This document shows, piece after piece, positions 26,496-35,335 of a stretch of 64,000 bases of DNA. The stretch is from PALSA-278 sp963760285. GTDB taxonomy: Bacteria > Acidobacteriota > Terriglobia > Acidiferrales > UBA7541. Location: NCBI GenBank assembly GCA_963760285.1, contig CAVXCI010000001.1, forward strand, positions 2,232,001 to 2,296,000, read 5' to 3'. Every line of letters begins with the position of its first letter. Positions within the stretch are counted from its first letter, which is position 1. The position numbers and the translations under genes are program-made. The notes below the pieces were generated by a model, which saw only the letters and a list, made by a program, of their open reading frames with translations, was not told the origin of the DNA and ran no database searches.

Positions 26496-26867
26496 ATGGT
26501 GCATGCATTCAAACTGTACACCGGCGCGGATGGCGCGTCGCACGTGATCGAGGGCACGTTGGAGATCGCTCCTGACGCGCGCACGGATGCAGTGACGATC
26601 CATTTCAAGGAATCGCCGCCGCATTCGTCGCTGGACTGGCATGAGGCTCCGATTGCGCAGTTTGTGATTACGCTCTCGGGCACGCTGGAATTCACCACGC
26701 GCGACAAAGAGAAATTCGTTTTGCGCCCGGGCGATGTGCTGGTGGCCACGGACACAACCGGAACGGGGCACGAGTGGCGTCTTATTGATGACCAGCCCTG
26801 GCGGCGGGCTTACGTTGTTCTTAAGCCGGGCGCGGCGGATCTGTTTTTGCCGAAGCAAACCACGTGA
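26496..26867 (+). CDS. cupin-domain protein
   Basis: A 123-residue single-domain cupin. The ATG at 26496 follows GCGAGGA. Motif 1 is degenerate (LDWHEAPIAQFVITLSGTLEF) and motif 2 is LRPGDVLVATDTTGTGHEWR, with one His in each. It could bind a metal or act as a small sensor or isomerase. It starts 11 nt after the solute-binding protein, so the two are likely co-transcribed. Confidence 0.83.
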   Translation: MVHAFKLYTGADGASHVIEGTLEIAPDARTDAVTIHFKESPPHSSLDWHEAPIAQFVITLSGTLEFTTRDKEKFVLRPGDVLVATDTTGTGHEWRLIDDQPWRRAYVVLKPGAADLFLPKQTT

Positions 26868-26908
26868 CGCGGGGCGGCGGGCACGGTTTGCGGGCCGGAT
26901 TGGCAACC

Positions 26909-27088
26909 TCAAAAGTGTAGCGATTAGAAATGTGGATGTGATTGATGCCACGCGAGTTGGCGTTTTGCGACTGTAAAAAGTGTAGCGATTAGAAATCGCG
27001 ATTTTGCGCCTGTTCCCGCCGTCCGGGCATAGTTCTGATCTATTTTCAAAATTCCGCGGGAAAAATCAACAGCAGCTTCTGTAACGCC
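26909..27088. repeat. dispersed ~180-bp repeat, copy 2
   Basis: Copy of 13231-13410. It carries the AAAAGTGTAGCGATTAGAAAT unit twice (near 26910 and 26976) and ends with ATCAACAGCAG...TAACGCC. A short third piece of that end recurs at 27211-27237, and a GGCGGCCTAAAGCCGCC palindrome lies near 27141. The interval 26868-27357 has no supported gene. Confidence 0.75.
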
Positions 27089-27357
27089 GGACCGGTTGCG
27101 GAGAAAACAGAACTGCGGGAGGCACAATGCCGAAAAAGTCTGGCGGCCTAAAGCCGCCGCTACATGGCTGTGCCGGGCGCTGCGCCCTGCCATAGACAAA
27201 GATGGGCAGGGAAGATCAACAGCAGGTGCTGTAACGCCACAGGTGTGGCGACAACCGGGCGCCAAAATTTTCGGTCGCCGCTGCGCCGCAAAATGTTTTC
27301 GGCGCGGCGAAAAGCGGTGTAAGCTTCGCAGTCCGGAGAGGGAGCGGATGAAGGATT

Positions 27358-28119
27358 GTGCTGACTAACATTCTCATCATCGCCGCGTGCGTCAGCGGAG
27401 CGTCGCTCTTTCTGTTCCTGGTGGCGCGCGTGACCACGGCGCCGTCGCGCAGGGAGTCGAATGACTTCACCGGCGCGGTGGTGGAAGTCATCGGGACCAC
27501 TTACGCGGTGATCCTGGCGTTCACGCTGGCGGGCGTGTGGAGCATGTCCCAACAGGCGCAGACCAACGAAGAGCAGGAGGCCAACTCGCTGGTGAACGTT
27601 TACCGCATCGCCAGCCAGTTGCAGGATGCGAACGCCAAAGCCATCCAGGAGCTTTGCGGGCGCTACGCCGAGAACGCCGTCAACCGCGAGTGGCCGGCGA
27701 TGCTAAACCGCGAGATGCCGCCGGAAGGCGGCGAAATGATCAACCAGTTCTGGAAACTGGCGGGAGAAGCCCAGGCGCACGCCCAGCCGGACGCCATCGC
27801 GGCCTACCAGTTGATGGAGGAGTTGCGGGGATTGACGCAGTACCGCCGCATCCGGGTGACGCAGAATCGCGAAACGCTGCCGTTCATCCTGTGGGCCGTG
27901 CTGATCGCCGGCGGCATCATCACCGTGGCTTCGGCGTGCTTCTTTGGCGTGGCCAGTTTCCGCTTTCACCTGTTGCAAGTGTTTATGCTGAGCTTCCTCG
28001 TCTCGCTGGTGCTGGTGGCCATCGCGAATATTGACCGTCCCTACCAGGGATCGGTGAGGGTGGCGCCTGACGGTTTCCGCTACGCGCTTCAGACCCTGCA
28101 CAACGAGCCGAGTCCGTAA
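27358..28119 (+). CDS. DUF4239-type membrane protein
   Basis: A 253-residue protein starting at GTG 27358 (AAGGA 2 nt upstream, so the start is uncertain). It has an N-terminal helix (ILIIAACVSGASLFLFLVA), a second helix after the conserved segment EVIGTTYAVILAFTLAGVW, a soluble helical middle, and two C-terminal helices. This four-helix layout matches DUF4239 proteins, distant relatives of bestrophin-type channels of unknown function. It is monocistronic. Confidence 0.78.
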   Translation: MLTNILIIAACVSGASLFLFLVARVTTAPSRRESNDFTGAVVEVIGTTYAVILAFTLAGVWSMSQQAQTNEEQEANSLVNVYRIASQLQDANAKAIQELCGRYAENAVNREWPAMLNREMPPEGGEMINQFWKLAGEAQAHAQPDAIAAYQLMEELRGLTQYRRIRVTQNRETLPFILWAVLIAGGIITVASACFFGVASFRFHLLQVFMLSFLVSLVLVAIANIDRPYQGSVRVAPDGFRYALQTLHNEPSP

Positions 28120-28244
28120 GGGAGCAGGCCGAAGCAGCGGCGATTCGCCCCGTCCAAAACGGGAAAGATGACGGTTAGCGGAACCTACGGTCAGTTCGTC
28201 TAATCGCGCCGTGCAGGCTTGCTAACCCAAACCCCATGTTCCCC

Positions 28245-28707
28245 TCAAGGCAGTTTCTTGTTGCTCTTCCCGAAGACGTATGCTGCACCGGGGCCTCCGC
28301 TGATGTTCTGAGTCGCACCAGCCACTGCGGTCTTGCCGCTCATGGCTATGGACCAACCCAGTTCATCACCCCCTCGTCCGTCTGTCGCTATAAGCTCGAT
28401 CTTTTGCGTGCTATTCACCCACCCATCGGCTGGTTTAACAAACACGTATGCCGCGCCCTGGTATTCATAAAAAATGCTGGCGTGGAGAGGCGCTCCCGCG
28501 ACCACGTAGTTCCCGCTGATCGCGACTGAATAGCCGAGCATGTCATTAGTCGCCGCAGCCGTTGCTTTCATAGTTGGGATTGCAGACCATGCTGGTGACT
28601 CCAAAGAACGACGGCGGCACATTCTGCGCCGACTGCGCGTTCGCTGCGTGGCAGGGGAAAATCACAGACAACAGGAAAAGAGAAGCCAGCGTTAATACAT
28701 TTCGCAT
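28245..28707 (-). pseudogene. frameshifted FG-GAP/beta-propeller secreted protein
   Basis: ATG 28707 with GGAGGAATGGGAC upstream encodes a signal peptide (NVLTLASLFLLSVIFPCHAANA) and ends at a stop after SNGCGD. A frameshift near 28555-28570 leads into MLGYSVAISGNYVVAGAP, GAAYVFVKP and ELGWSIAMSGKTAVAGA, which are FG-GAP repeat signatures. Only two repeats remain, against the many expected of the family, so an internal deletion is also likely. The remaining fragment would not fold as a propeller. Confidence 0.7.
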
Positions 28708-28983
28708 GTCCCATTCCTCCAAAGAAAATGATTTTAGAGCCGAACAGACACTCAACCGGTCAACGGGATGCACAACGGTGCAAAATCAGTCGCTGCAAGC
28801 AGCGACCTTCCTCTATTGCTCGCAGGGTTGCCTAACTAACGAAGCGGAAGTTAATATGGAAGGTTAGGGTTGTCAATAGTACTGTCGTACTGAATATAAT
28901 CATCGCCCGCATGCGTCGTGCTGGGGTCGATAGAAGCTATGGGTGAAGGGCGGAGTTTCTTCGTATAAGTGTTCCGCTCAGAG

Positions 28984-30210
28984 CTAGAATGGCCGTGGGG
29001 GCCAAGCGATAAGGGAGAGAAGATTTTGCTGCTCACCAGTGGGGAACGGCGACCCGGGCACTTCTTTCAGACACCCCGTACGGGAATTGATCTCAAAAAG
29101 ACCAACAGCGGGGGTCGTCTCCGCCACATAGAGCCCATCTCCGGAGCCAGATGGACTGACCGTTGCCAGCCATCCCGTGTAATTGTACTCGGGTATGCTT
29201 CGCGGGTTGGCGATACAGCCTGAATAGGTAAGGTTAAGTGGAGTTTCCGTGAAACTCAATGTCGTCAGTTGTGCGGGACGATTGGTAGTCAGATCGCTGA
29301 CGAACAGGAACCGCTCGTCGGGGCTCAGCCAGAGCTGCGAGGCACCTTCCCCGGGACCAAGTTGACCTCCTCCACCAAAGCTGTAGCCCGCTCCCAGCCC
29401 TCCGTCCGAGTTCACCGCATAAACGATGATCTGCGTGTAGGTGTTCGGGTAGTAGCCAATTACGGCAAAGAGGGCGTAGCGGCTGTCTGCCGTCACGTCC
29501 ACGGCCTCTGCTGCCGCCGCATCAGTCTGGTATGGACCCCGCTCGGTAAGCGCACCCCCGGCTCCGATAGAGAATGAGTCAACCTCGCCATAGTATGTGT
29601 ACACCGCCAGAAGCGTCTTGCCGTTCGGCGTCACAGCCATTGAGAAGACAACCGGCGAATTTTGTGCGGCCGCGGGATACGTGCCTTGGAGCGATAGTTG
29701 GCAGCCCTTCCCGACTGTCCAGACGTCTATGTACGATAGATAGGGAGGGACATTGGCGATAAAGGATGTAAACAAATAGTTGCTGTGGCCAGCGATCGCC
29801 ATGAGGTCGCCGGACTGTGACCACTGGGGGTCAGCAAAGTTTCCCACGAGTTTCATTCCAGGGTATTTGAACGCGCTGATGCTGTCGGCATCGAAATCTG
29901 CATTTTCGAGAAAGGCACAAATATCTGAGCCGGAGCGAAGCACGGCGATGCCGCCGCCGTTGCCAGTGACGCCCGTCTTGAGAGTCGCGAGAGCCTTTAG
30001 CCTTGGACTCCTCGTAGTACCCTCCAACTTTAGAACAGTGCCCGTATCCAGCATTCCGTTGTAGCCGTCACCGTCGTTGGTCACCACGTAGTGTTCGCTT
30101 GACCCCTCGGCTGCGCCGAGGAGGGCCAGCGCGCCGGGATTGGTGGCGCACAACGCCACAGCGGCGGCGAGAAAAATAAGAACAACGGCGAACTTGGGGC
30201 GAGATTTCAT
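28984..30210 (-). CDS. secreted lactonase-like beta-propeller protein
   Basis: A 408-residue paralogue of 14084-15307. ATG 30210 follows AAGGAGAAGGCC and starts a signal peptide (FAVVLIFLAAAVAL). The conserved first blade is EGSSEHYVVTNDG, then TGTVLKLEGT, with lactonase-type repeats (MAVTPNGKTLLAVYT, VDVTADSRYALFAV, LWLSPDERFLFVSD) and the same WPPRPF terminus. No function can be assigned beyond a secreted propeller. Confidence 0.82.
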   Translation of the reverse strand: MKSRPKFAVVLIFLAAAVALCATNPGALALLGAAEGSSEHYVVTNDGDGYNGMLDTGTVLKLEGTTRSPRLKALATLKTGVTGNGGGIAVLRSGSDICAFLENADFDADSISAFKYPGMKLVGNFADPQWSQSGDLMAIAGHSNYLFTSFIANVPPYLSYIDVWTVGKGCQLSLQGTYPAAAQNSPVVFSMAVTPNGKTLLAVYTYYGEVDSFSIGAGGALTERGPYQTDAAAAEAVDVTADSRYALFAVIGYYPNTYTQIIVYAVNSDGGLGAGYSFGGGGQLGPGEGASQLWLSPDERFLFVSDLTTNRPAQLTTLSFTETPLNLTYSGCIANPRSIPEYNYTGWLATVSPSGSGDGLYVAETTPAVGLFEINSRTGCLKEVPGSPFPTGEQQNLLSLIAWPPRPF

Positions 30211-30377
30211 GGCCTTCTCCTTGGTCATCGGCGGGGACGTGGGAAGAGATTACACCTAGTCCGCGGCTAAGTGGAAGGGATTTATTCAGTGTCAGAGTGC
30301 GCGCAAGACGCGGTGTGGTTGGTTGCGAGGCGAAAGAACAGCAGGTCCCTCACTTCGACCGCCGCGCGAGCGCGAAG

Positions 30378-31154
30378 CTAGTCCGGAAGGTTGACGCCGG
30401 CGAGGAAGCCGCCGTCGAGGACGATGGACTGGCCGGTCATGAAAGAGGCGCGGTCCGAGCACATCCACACGACGGCCTCGGCGACTTCGGCGGACGCGCC
30501 GAAGCGGCCGATGGGATGGAGGCCGAGAACGAACTTGTTGACTTCGGGGTCGCTGAAGAGACGGTCGCCCATGGGCGTTTCGATCACCGCCGGGCAGACG
30601 GCGTTGATGCGGATGCCCTTGCGCGCGTTTTCCAGCGCGGCGGATTTGGTCAGCCCCATCACGCCGTGCTTGCTGGCGGAATAAGCGGCCGATCCGGGCG
30701 TGCCAACCAAACCCGCGACGGAGGCCATGTTGACGATGGCTCCGCCGTGGCCCTGTTTGAGCATCTGCTGGATTTCGTATTTGAGGCTGAGCCAGGTGCC
30801 TTTCAGATTGATGTCAATGAGGCGGTCCCAGACCTCTTCGGATTCCTCGGCAATGGGGACGAAGGCTTCCTCGATTCCGGCGTTGTTGACGGCGATATCC
30901 AGGCGGCCAAATTTTTCCACGGTCTTGCGGACCAGCGCCTCGACGTCCGCGGCGCGGGACACGTCAGTCCTGACGAAGAGGCCCTCGCTGCCCGCGGCGC
31001 GGATCAGTTCGACGGTCTCGTTGCCTTCGGCTTCGCGGCGGCCGGCGACAACAATTTTGGTTTCTGACTTGGCGAACAGGATGGCGGTGTCACGGCCAAT
31101 GCCGGATGTCCCGCCAGTCACAATCGCAACTTTGCCGTGCAGGTCTTTTGACAT
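30378..31154 (-). CDS. classical SDR-family oxidoreductase
   Basis: A 258-residue NAD(P)-dependent short-chain dehydrogenase. It has the cofactor motif TGGTSGIG (about 13-20), NNAG, the catalytic Ser in NMASVAG, YSASKHG with catalytic Tyr and Lys, and the C-terminal GQSIVLDGG. An Arg pair after strand 2 (AGRREAEG) suggests NADP preference, which is inference. AGAGAGC precedes the ATG. It is followed on the same strand by nothing closer than 28984-30210 and preceded by the sulfite dehydrogenase genes. Substrate unknown. Confidence 0.92.
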   Translation of the reverse strand: MSKDLHGKVAIVTGGTSGIGRDTAILFAKSETKIVVAGRREAEGNETVELIRAAGSEGLFVRTDVSRAADVEALVRKTVEKFGRLDIAVNNAGIEEAFVPIAEESEEVWDRLIDINLKGTWLSLKYEIQQMLKQGHGGAIVNMASVAGLVGTPGSAAYSASKHGVMGLTKSAALENARKGIRINAVCPAVIETPMGDRLFSDPEVNKFVLGLHPIGRFGASAEVAEAVVWMCSDRASFMTGQSIVLDGGFLAGVNLPD

Positions 31155-31218
31155 GCTCTCTCTTCGAATGGGCCACGATTGTAGGCGGAGCGGCAGGGCA
31201 CGTCAATGAAGGCGGCCG

Positions 31219-31626
31219 CTAGCGCTTGCGGGTTTCGGGGGTGTAATGAGTTTGGAGATAATTGATGACGACGGGTTTGGCGTCGGGCGGAATATCGCAG
31301 CCAAAAACGTTAATCATTTTGTTTACCTCGGCTTCCCACGCGGCGGCGGGGAGCGGCGGCTGCATGGTGATGTAGCGAACGCTATGGCAGGTGGAGCAGT
31401 TGGCTTCGACGGCTTCGCGTCCTTCGCCGGGTTCGAGTTGCGGCGGATAAAGAGGGAAGCGCCCGGTGGTGTAGCTGGCGCCGTCGCGGAGTCTGAGCGG
31501 GGCCTCCTGGCGGATTTCGCCGGGATTTTGCGCGTTGTAGTAACCGCGGTCCTGTTGCGCGGCGGAAATGCCGACGGCGGCGAGGACAGCGGCGGTCAAA
31601 GCGAGAATAAAGTTAGCGCGGCGCAT
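31219..31626 (-). CDS. sorB: c-type cytochrome subunit of sulfite dehydrogenase
   Basis: ATG 31626 after GAGGAGAGGAAA gives a 135-residue protein with a signal peptide (FILALTAAVLAAVGISAAQ) and one haem-binding site, CSTCH, in EANCSTCHSVRYI. A C-terminal Met serves as the likely distal ligand (NKMINVFG). The start is only 10 nt after the stop of the molybdenum subunit. In SorAB enzymes this monohaem subunit accepts electrons from the Mo centre and passes them to soluble cytochrome c. The symbol is assigned from motif plus neighbour. Confidence 0.83.
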   Translation of the reverse strand: MRRANFILALTAAVLAAVGISAAQQDRGYYNAQNPGEIRQEAPLRLRDGASYTTGRFPLYPPQLEPGEGREAVEANCSTCHSVRYITMQPPLPAAAWEAEVNKMINVFGCDIPPDAKPVVINYLQTHYTPETRKR

Positions 31627-31636
31627 TTTCCTCTCC

Positions 31637-32932
31637 TCAGGCGATGGCCCCGGCAGTAACTTCCTGCCGTTCAATTGTATTCCAGAGATAGCCGCCGGGA
31701 TTCCAGACCGGCGTTTCGGATTGCGTGTTGCCTTTGGCATCCGTGGCGCGGGCGGCAAGAAGGTAACTGCCGGGGCGTTCGGATTTCCAGGAAAATTTCC
31801 AGGAGCGGAAGGAGTACGCGCCGTGGTCTTCGCCAAGCTGCGCGGGTTTCCAGGTTTTGCCGCCATCGGCGGAGAAATCCACTTTAGTGATGCCGCCGTG
31901 TCCGCTGAAGGCGATGCCGCGGACCAGCGTGGGTGTCTTCTCGGGGATTTTGACGGAGCCGTCCGGCGTAATGATGAGGGAGCGGACGGGCATCACGTTG
32001 ATGGGAATGGTCTTCACTTTGCCGGCTTTCACGTCTTCGGGAGTGGTGGAACCGTTGGGCGTGTCCGGAATGCGATAGCCGGTCTTCATCCAAAAATTAT
32101 CGTCGGGCTTGTCCAGAACGCGAATCCAGCTCAGCCCCTTCATCCAGTAAGTGGCGAAATAGCCGGGAACGATGAGGCGCACGGGGAAGCCGTTGAGGAA
32201 AGGCAGCGGCGCGTCGTTCATGGAATAGGCCACGATGGTTTGGTCGAGGATGGGATTGGAGAGGTCCAGCGACTTCAAAAAGAAGTGCGCGCCCTTGCCT
32301 TCGGGGCCTTTGCCCTGCTCCAGACCTTGAAACTGCACGGCAACGGAGCCGGTTTTCACGCCGGCGGCAGCGAGCAGGTCTTTGAGGTGGACGCCGGTCC
32401 ACTGGGCATTGCCCATGGCGCCGTGTCCCCATTGGCCTCCGGGGACGCGCGGCTGGAAAAAACTGCGGCTGTTGCCGGAGCATTGGTTCACGGCGGCGAT
32501 GGAAACGGGTTTGAAGCGCGTCAGCAAATCGGAGAACGAAAATTTTTGCGGCTTGTTGACGTTGCCTTCGATGCTGAGGCGCCACTGCGATAGGTCCACG
32601 TCATTGGGAATTTCATCGAGATGCCAGCGGACGTAGAAGGCGGAGTTGGGCGTGAAATCGCTGAGAAAATACTGGCGCGGCGTTTCAAGCTGGACGGGCC
32701 GGTCGGTGAGCAGAACCAGGGGATCCTTCTGCGGGTAGGTGACGATGGGGCCGACGGAATTCCAGTAAGGATTCGCGCCCGGGCCGGTGAAGCCGGGAAG
32801 GGAGCGTTCGCCGGGAACGGGCTCCTGACCAAATGCGGGCCACACGGTGGGCGAAGCAGCGGCTACTCCGGCGAGGCCGAGCATTTTCATGGCGGCACGG
32901 CGGGAGATGGAAGCGCGGACGTCTGAATCCAT
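31637..32932 (-). CDS. sorA: sulfite dehydrogenase molybdopterin subunit
   Basis: A 431-residue protein starting at ATG 32932 (TTGAGGTGACTGCC upstream), with a Tat signal (SRRAAMKMLGLAG). The sulfite-oxidase-type Mo-pterin domain contains the Mo ligand Cys in AAVNQCSGNSR, then NGFPVRLIVPGYFATYWMKG. A C-terminal dimerisation domain (Mo-co_dimer; VRGIAFSGHGGITKVDFSADGG) follows. SorA oxidises sulfite to sulfate in the periplasm and transfers electrons to SorB, encoded next. It could support thiosulfate or organosulfonate metabolism or detoxification. Confidence 0.88.
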   Translation of the reverse strand: MDSDVRASISRRAAMKMLGLAGVAAASPTVWPAFGQEPVPGERSLPGFTGPGANPYWNSVGPIVTYPQKDPLVLLTDRPVQLETPRQYFLSDFTPNSAFYVRWHLDEIPNDVDLSQWRLSIEGNVNKPQKFSFSDLLTRFKPVSIAAVNQCSGNSRSFFQPRVPGGQWGHGAMGNAQWTGVHLKDLLAAAGVKTGSVAVQFQGLEQGKGPEGKGAHFFLKSLDLSNPILDQTIVAYSMNDAPLPFLNGFPVRLIVPGYFATYWMKGLSWIRVLDKPDDNFWMKTGYRIPDTPNGSTTPEDVKAGKVKTIPINVMPVRSLIITPDGSVKIPEKTPTLVRGIAFSGHGGITKVDFSADGGKTWKPAQLGEDHGAYSFRSWKFSWKSERPGSYLLAARATDAKGNTQSETPVWNPGGYLWNTIERQEVTAGAIA

Positions 32933-33161
32933 GGCAGTCACCTCAAGACAAGAGAAAATAACGCAGAATCCATAGTAGTGCAATAGACATTGTTAGAAAT
33001 GGACGGAGAGGGAACGGGCGCGCTGAGCCGTTTTGACACACGTGGCGTGATCACGCGGCGGGGACGGGTGTTGGGTGGGTGAGTCTTTTTGGCGGCGCTG
33101 GACGTATTCATGGCAGGGAATGCGTATGATATGCGCGGCAACCATGTCCGGGGAGGGATGG

Positions 33162-33740
33162 GTGGGAGTGGAAGCGGAAGTAGCACAGCTTCGCCGCGGC
33201 GATTTGGACGCACTCTCCGTGCTGCTGGCGCGCTATCAAAACCGGCTGTACCGGTATCTTTTGCGGCTGGTGCGCGAACCGGCGACCGCGGAGGATCTGT
33301 TCCAGCAGACATGGCTGCGCGTGGCGGAGAAGATTCGCCAGTACGACGCCAGCCGGAATTTCGACGCCTGGCTGTTCACCGTGGCGCGGAACCTGGCGTT
33401 CGATCATCTGCGGAGAGTGGCTCCGGAAAGCCTGGACCAGCCGGAAAGCGGAAATCCCAAAGGGACGCATCGGATTGACGCCCTGAAATCAAGGGAAGCG
33501 CCGGTGACGGAGGCGATTCTGGCGCATGAACGGCGAGACAGGCTGGCGGTGTGCATGGGAGAGATGCAGGTGATTTATCGGGAAGTATTGACGCTGCGGT
33601 TTGAGGAAGAGATGAAGCTGGAAGAAATCGCGGGCGTGCTGGAGCTTCCGCTTTCCACGGTGAAGACGCGTTTGCGGCGGGGGTTGGAAGGATTGCGGCA
33701 AGTTTTGGAGACGCGGTTTCCCGGCGAGGTCTGGCAATGA
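33162..33740 (+). CDS. ECF-type RNA polymerase sigma factor
   Basis: GTG 33162 lies a few bases after GGAGGG; ATG 33144 is an alternative in the same frame. The ~192-residue product has sigma2 (LARYQNRLYRYLLRLV, AEDLFQQTWLRV, FDAWLFTVARNLAFDHLRR) and sigma4 (LTLRFEEEMKLEEIAGVLEL, LSTVKTRLRRGL). Its stop overlaps the start of a zinc-finger anti-sigma factor, so the pair forms a standard envelope-signal module. Autoregulation is likely but no promoter motif was identified. Confidence 0.92.
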   Translation: MGVEAEVAQLRRGDLDALSVLLARYQNRLYRYLLRLVREPATAEDLFQQTWLRVAEKIRQYDASRNFDAWLFTVARNLAFDHLRRVAPESLDQPESGNPKGTHRIDALKSREAPVTEAILAHERRDRLAVCMGEMQVIYREVLTLRFEEEMKLEEIAGVLELPLSTVKTRLRRGLEGLRQVLETRFPGEVWQ

Positions 33741-34210
33741 ACGAGCATAACGAAATTCGGGAACTGCTGGCGCTGTGCGCGGCGGGCGCGCTGACTCAGG
33801 ATGAGCAACAGCGGCTGGAGCGTCATGCCAGGGAGTGCGAAGCCTGCGCCTCGGAATTGAATGAGTGGCAACTGCTGGCCGGTGGATTGCGGCGGCTGCC
33901 GACGCCGCAGCCTCCCGCGGGTCTGGTGGAAATGACTCGCGGAAGAGTGGCGCTGCAGTTGGCGGAACGCGAGGAGCGGCGGTGGGATCAGGGCGTGGTG
34001 GTGGCGGTGGTGATGTTCGGCTGGCTGCTGGTGGTGGCCAGCTGGCTGGTGGCGAGGTTTTTGAGCGGGAGTTATCTGGGCTGGCTATCGCCGGGATTTG
34101 CGAGGCCCTGGCTGGGATTTTCTGTTTACTCGGGATTGATATGGCTGACAGGTGGAATCGCCGCGGTGATGCTGGGACTGCGGCGGCGGCGTGAAAGGAG
34201 AACAATATGA
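33737..34210 (+). CDS. anti-sigma factor with zinc-finger (zf-HC2) domain
   Basis: A 157-residue protein overlapping the sigma-factor stop by 4 bp (ATGA). The N-terminal zinc-binding H-x3-C-x2-C motif is ERHARECEACASEL (about residues 34-47). Two transmembrane helices follow (about 86-108 and 128-147). It would hold the ECF sigma factor inactive at the inner membrane. Its stop overlaps the start of the zinc-ribbon membrane gene. Confidence 0.88.
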   Translation: MNEHNEIRELLALCAAGALTQDEQQRLERHARECEACASELNEWQLLAGGLRRLPTPQPPAGLVEMTRGRVALQLAEREERRWDQGVVVAVVMFGWLLVVASWLVARFLSGSYLGWLSPGFARPWLGFSVYSGLIWLTGGIAAVMLGLRRRRERRTI

Positions 34211-34707
34211 ACAGATTTCGTGAAGAGTTGAAAGTGATTCCGCGCGCTGCGTGGGTGGTGGCGTGGCTGGTTTATGGCGCCGGATTCGTGGCACTGATGT
34301 GCGCATTTCTATTTTCCAACGACGCGGGCATGAGGTCCACGCCATTCGCGGGAAAGGTAGCCATCACATTCCTGGCGCCGCTGGTGCTCCTCGCGCTGAT
34401 TGCGCTGGATGGCTATGTGTACGGAGACGCGAAGCGCCGCGGGATGCGGCACGTGATGTGGACACTACTGGCGATATTCGTTCCGGACGGCATCGGCATT
34501 ATTTTGTACTTCATCCTGCGCGATCCCATGCCCAAGCGTTGCGCGACGTGCGGAGAGTGGGTGCTGTCCAAGTTTGTCTTCTGCCCGCACTGCGGAGCGT
34601 CCGCACAGCCCACCTGCCCGCAGTGCGGCCACGCGGTGGAACCGACGTGGACGAACTGCCCGTACTGCGGAGTGAAGCTGCCGCGGCAGACGGCGCATGC
34701 GGCGTGA
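34207..34707 (+). CDS. membrane protein with C-terminal double zinc ribbon
   Basis: A 166-residue protein overlapping the anti-sigma gene by 4 bp (ATGA). Three hydrophobic helices (about 14-36, 48-66, 78-100) are followed by two zinc ribbons with four C-x2-C knuckles: KRCATCGEW, VFCPHCGAS, PTCPQCGHA, TNCPYCGVK. Co-transcription with the sigma/anti-sigma pair suggests a role in the same envelope response, but none is established. The last 34 bp of this gene are duplicated at 35336-35369. Confidence 0.83.
   Translation: MNRFREELKVIPRAAWVVAWLVYGAGFVALMCAFLFSNDAGMRSTPFAGKVAITFLAPLVLLALIALDGYVYGDAKRRGMRHVMWTLLAIFVPDGIGIILYFILRDPMPKRCATCGEWVLSKFVFCPHCGASAQPTCPQCGHAVEPTWTNCPYCGVKLPRQTAHAA
34674..34707 (+). 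repeat. 34-bp direct repeat, 3' end of zinc-ribbon gene (copy A)
   Basis: Matches 35336-35369 with one mismatch in 34 bp, from GAAGCTGCCGCGGCAGACGG to the TGA stop. The hypothetical gene 34723-35304 lies between the copies. Confidence 0.85.
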
Positions 34708-34722
34708 GCATGTGACGGAACA

Positions 34723-35304
34723 ATGGCGATGAGCAACGCGATTAAGCGAGGAAGCCGTAGCTCTTACTTGAGGGCGCTGGCCATCGCGGCGTTGAGTCTC
34801 GTGCTTTTAGCGCCTGGCTCTCTTGCCCAAGCACAGTATCAAAAGACTTCAAGGGAAGAAGACTCGCTAAGGAGGTTTTTGCAGGGTTATATCGGGCGTC
34901 CTCATTCGAACGAAGAGACGCCGTTCTACTACGCCGCGTTCGTTGATTTGAAGGATGATGGTGAGCACGAGGCCATTGTTTACCTTACGGGTAGGAACTG
35001 GTGCGGTAGCGGCGGCTGTTCGACCTTGATCCTGGCTCCAACCGACTCGTCCTACAAAATCATCACAAGCATCACGATCGCGAAGCTCCCTATTCGTGTG
35101 TTGAAAAGCAAATCGCACGGTTGGCATGACATAGCTGTCGTAGTGCAGGGAGGCGGGATTATGACTCCGTATGAGGCGAGACTCTCGTTCAATGGAACTC
35201 GTTATCCAGGGAATCCAACGGTGCAGCCAGCGCGCCCATTAACTGCAAAAGCGGAAGGCAAAGTGGTTATTCCGGTAACGGAGCAGGGGAGACCTCTATT
35301 TTGA
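34723..35304 (+). CDS. secreted hypothetical protein (193 aa)
   Basis: It has an N-terminal signal peptide (ALAIAALSLVLLAPGSLAQA, about 18-37) and a mature domain with AAFVDLKDDGEHEAIVYLTG, a Cys pair (WCGSGGCSTL), and a GWHDIAVVVQGGG motif. The DLKDDGEHEAIVY pattern resembles FG-GAP-like or VCBS-type strand pairs in secreted proteins, but I do not recognise the family. Codon use is less GC-biased than its neighbours, and the gene is enclosed by a 34-bp duplication of the preceding gene's 3' end, which suggests insertion. Confidence 0.7.
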   Translation: MAMSNAIKRGSRSSYLRALAIAALSLVLLAPGSLAQAQYQKTSREEDSLRRFLQGYIGRPHSNEETPFYYAAFVDLKDDGEHEAIVYLTGRNWCGSGGCSTLILAPTDSSYKIITSITIAKLPIRVLKSKSHGWHDIAVVVQGGGIMTPYEARLSFNGTRYPGNPTVQPARPLTAKAEGKVVIPVTEQGRPLF

Positions 35305-35335
35305 TAAGGATCACGCGTCTTGCGCCACGCCGGCG

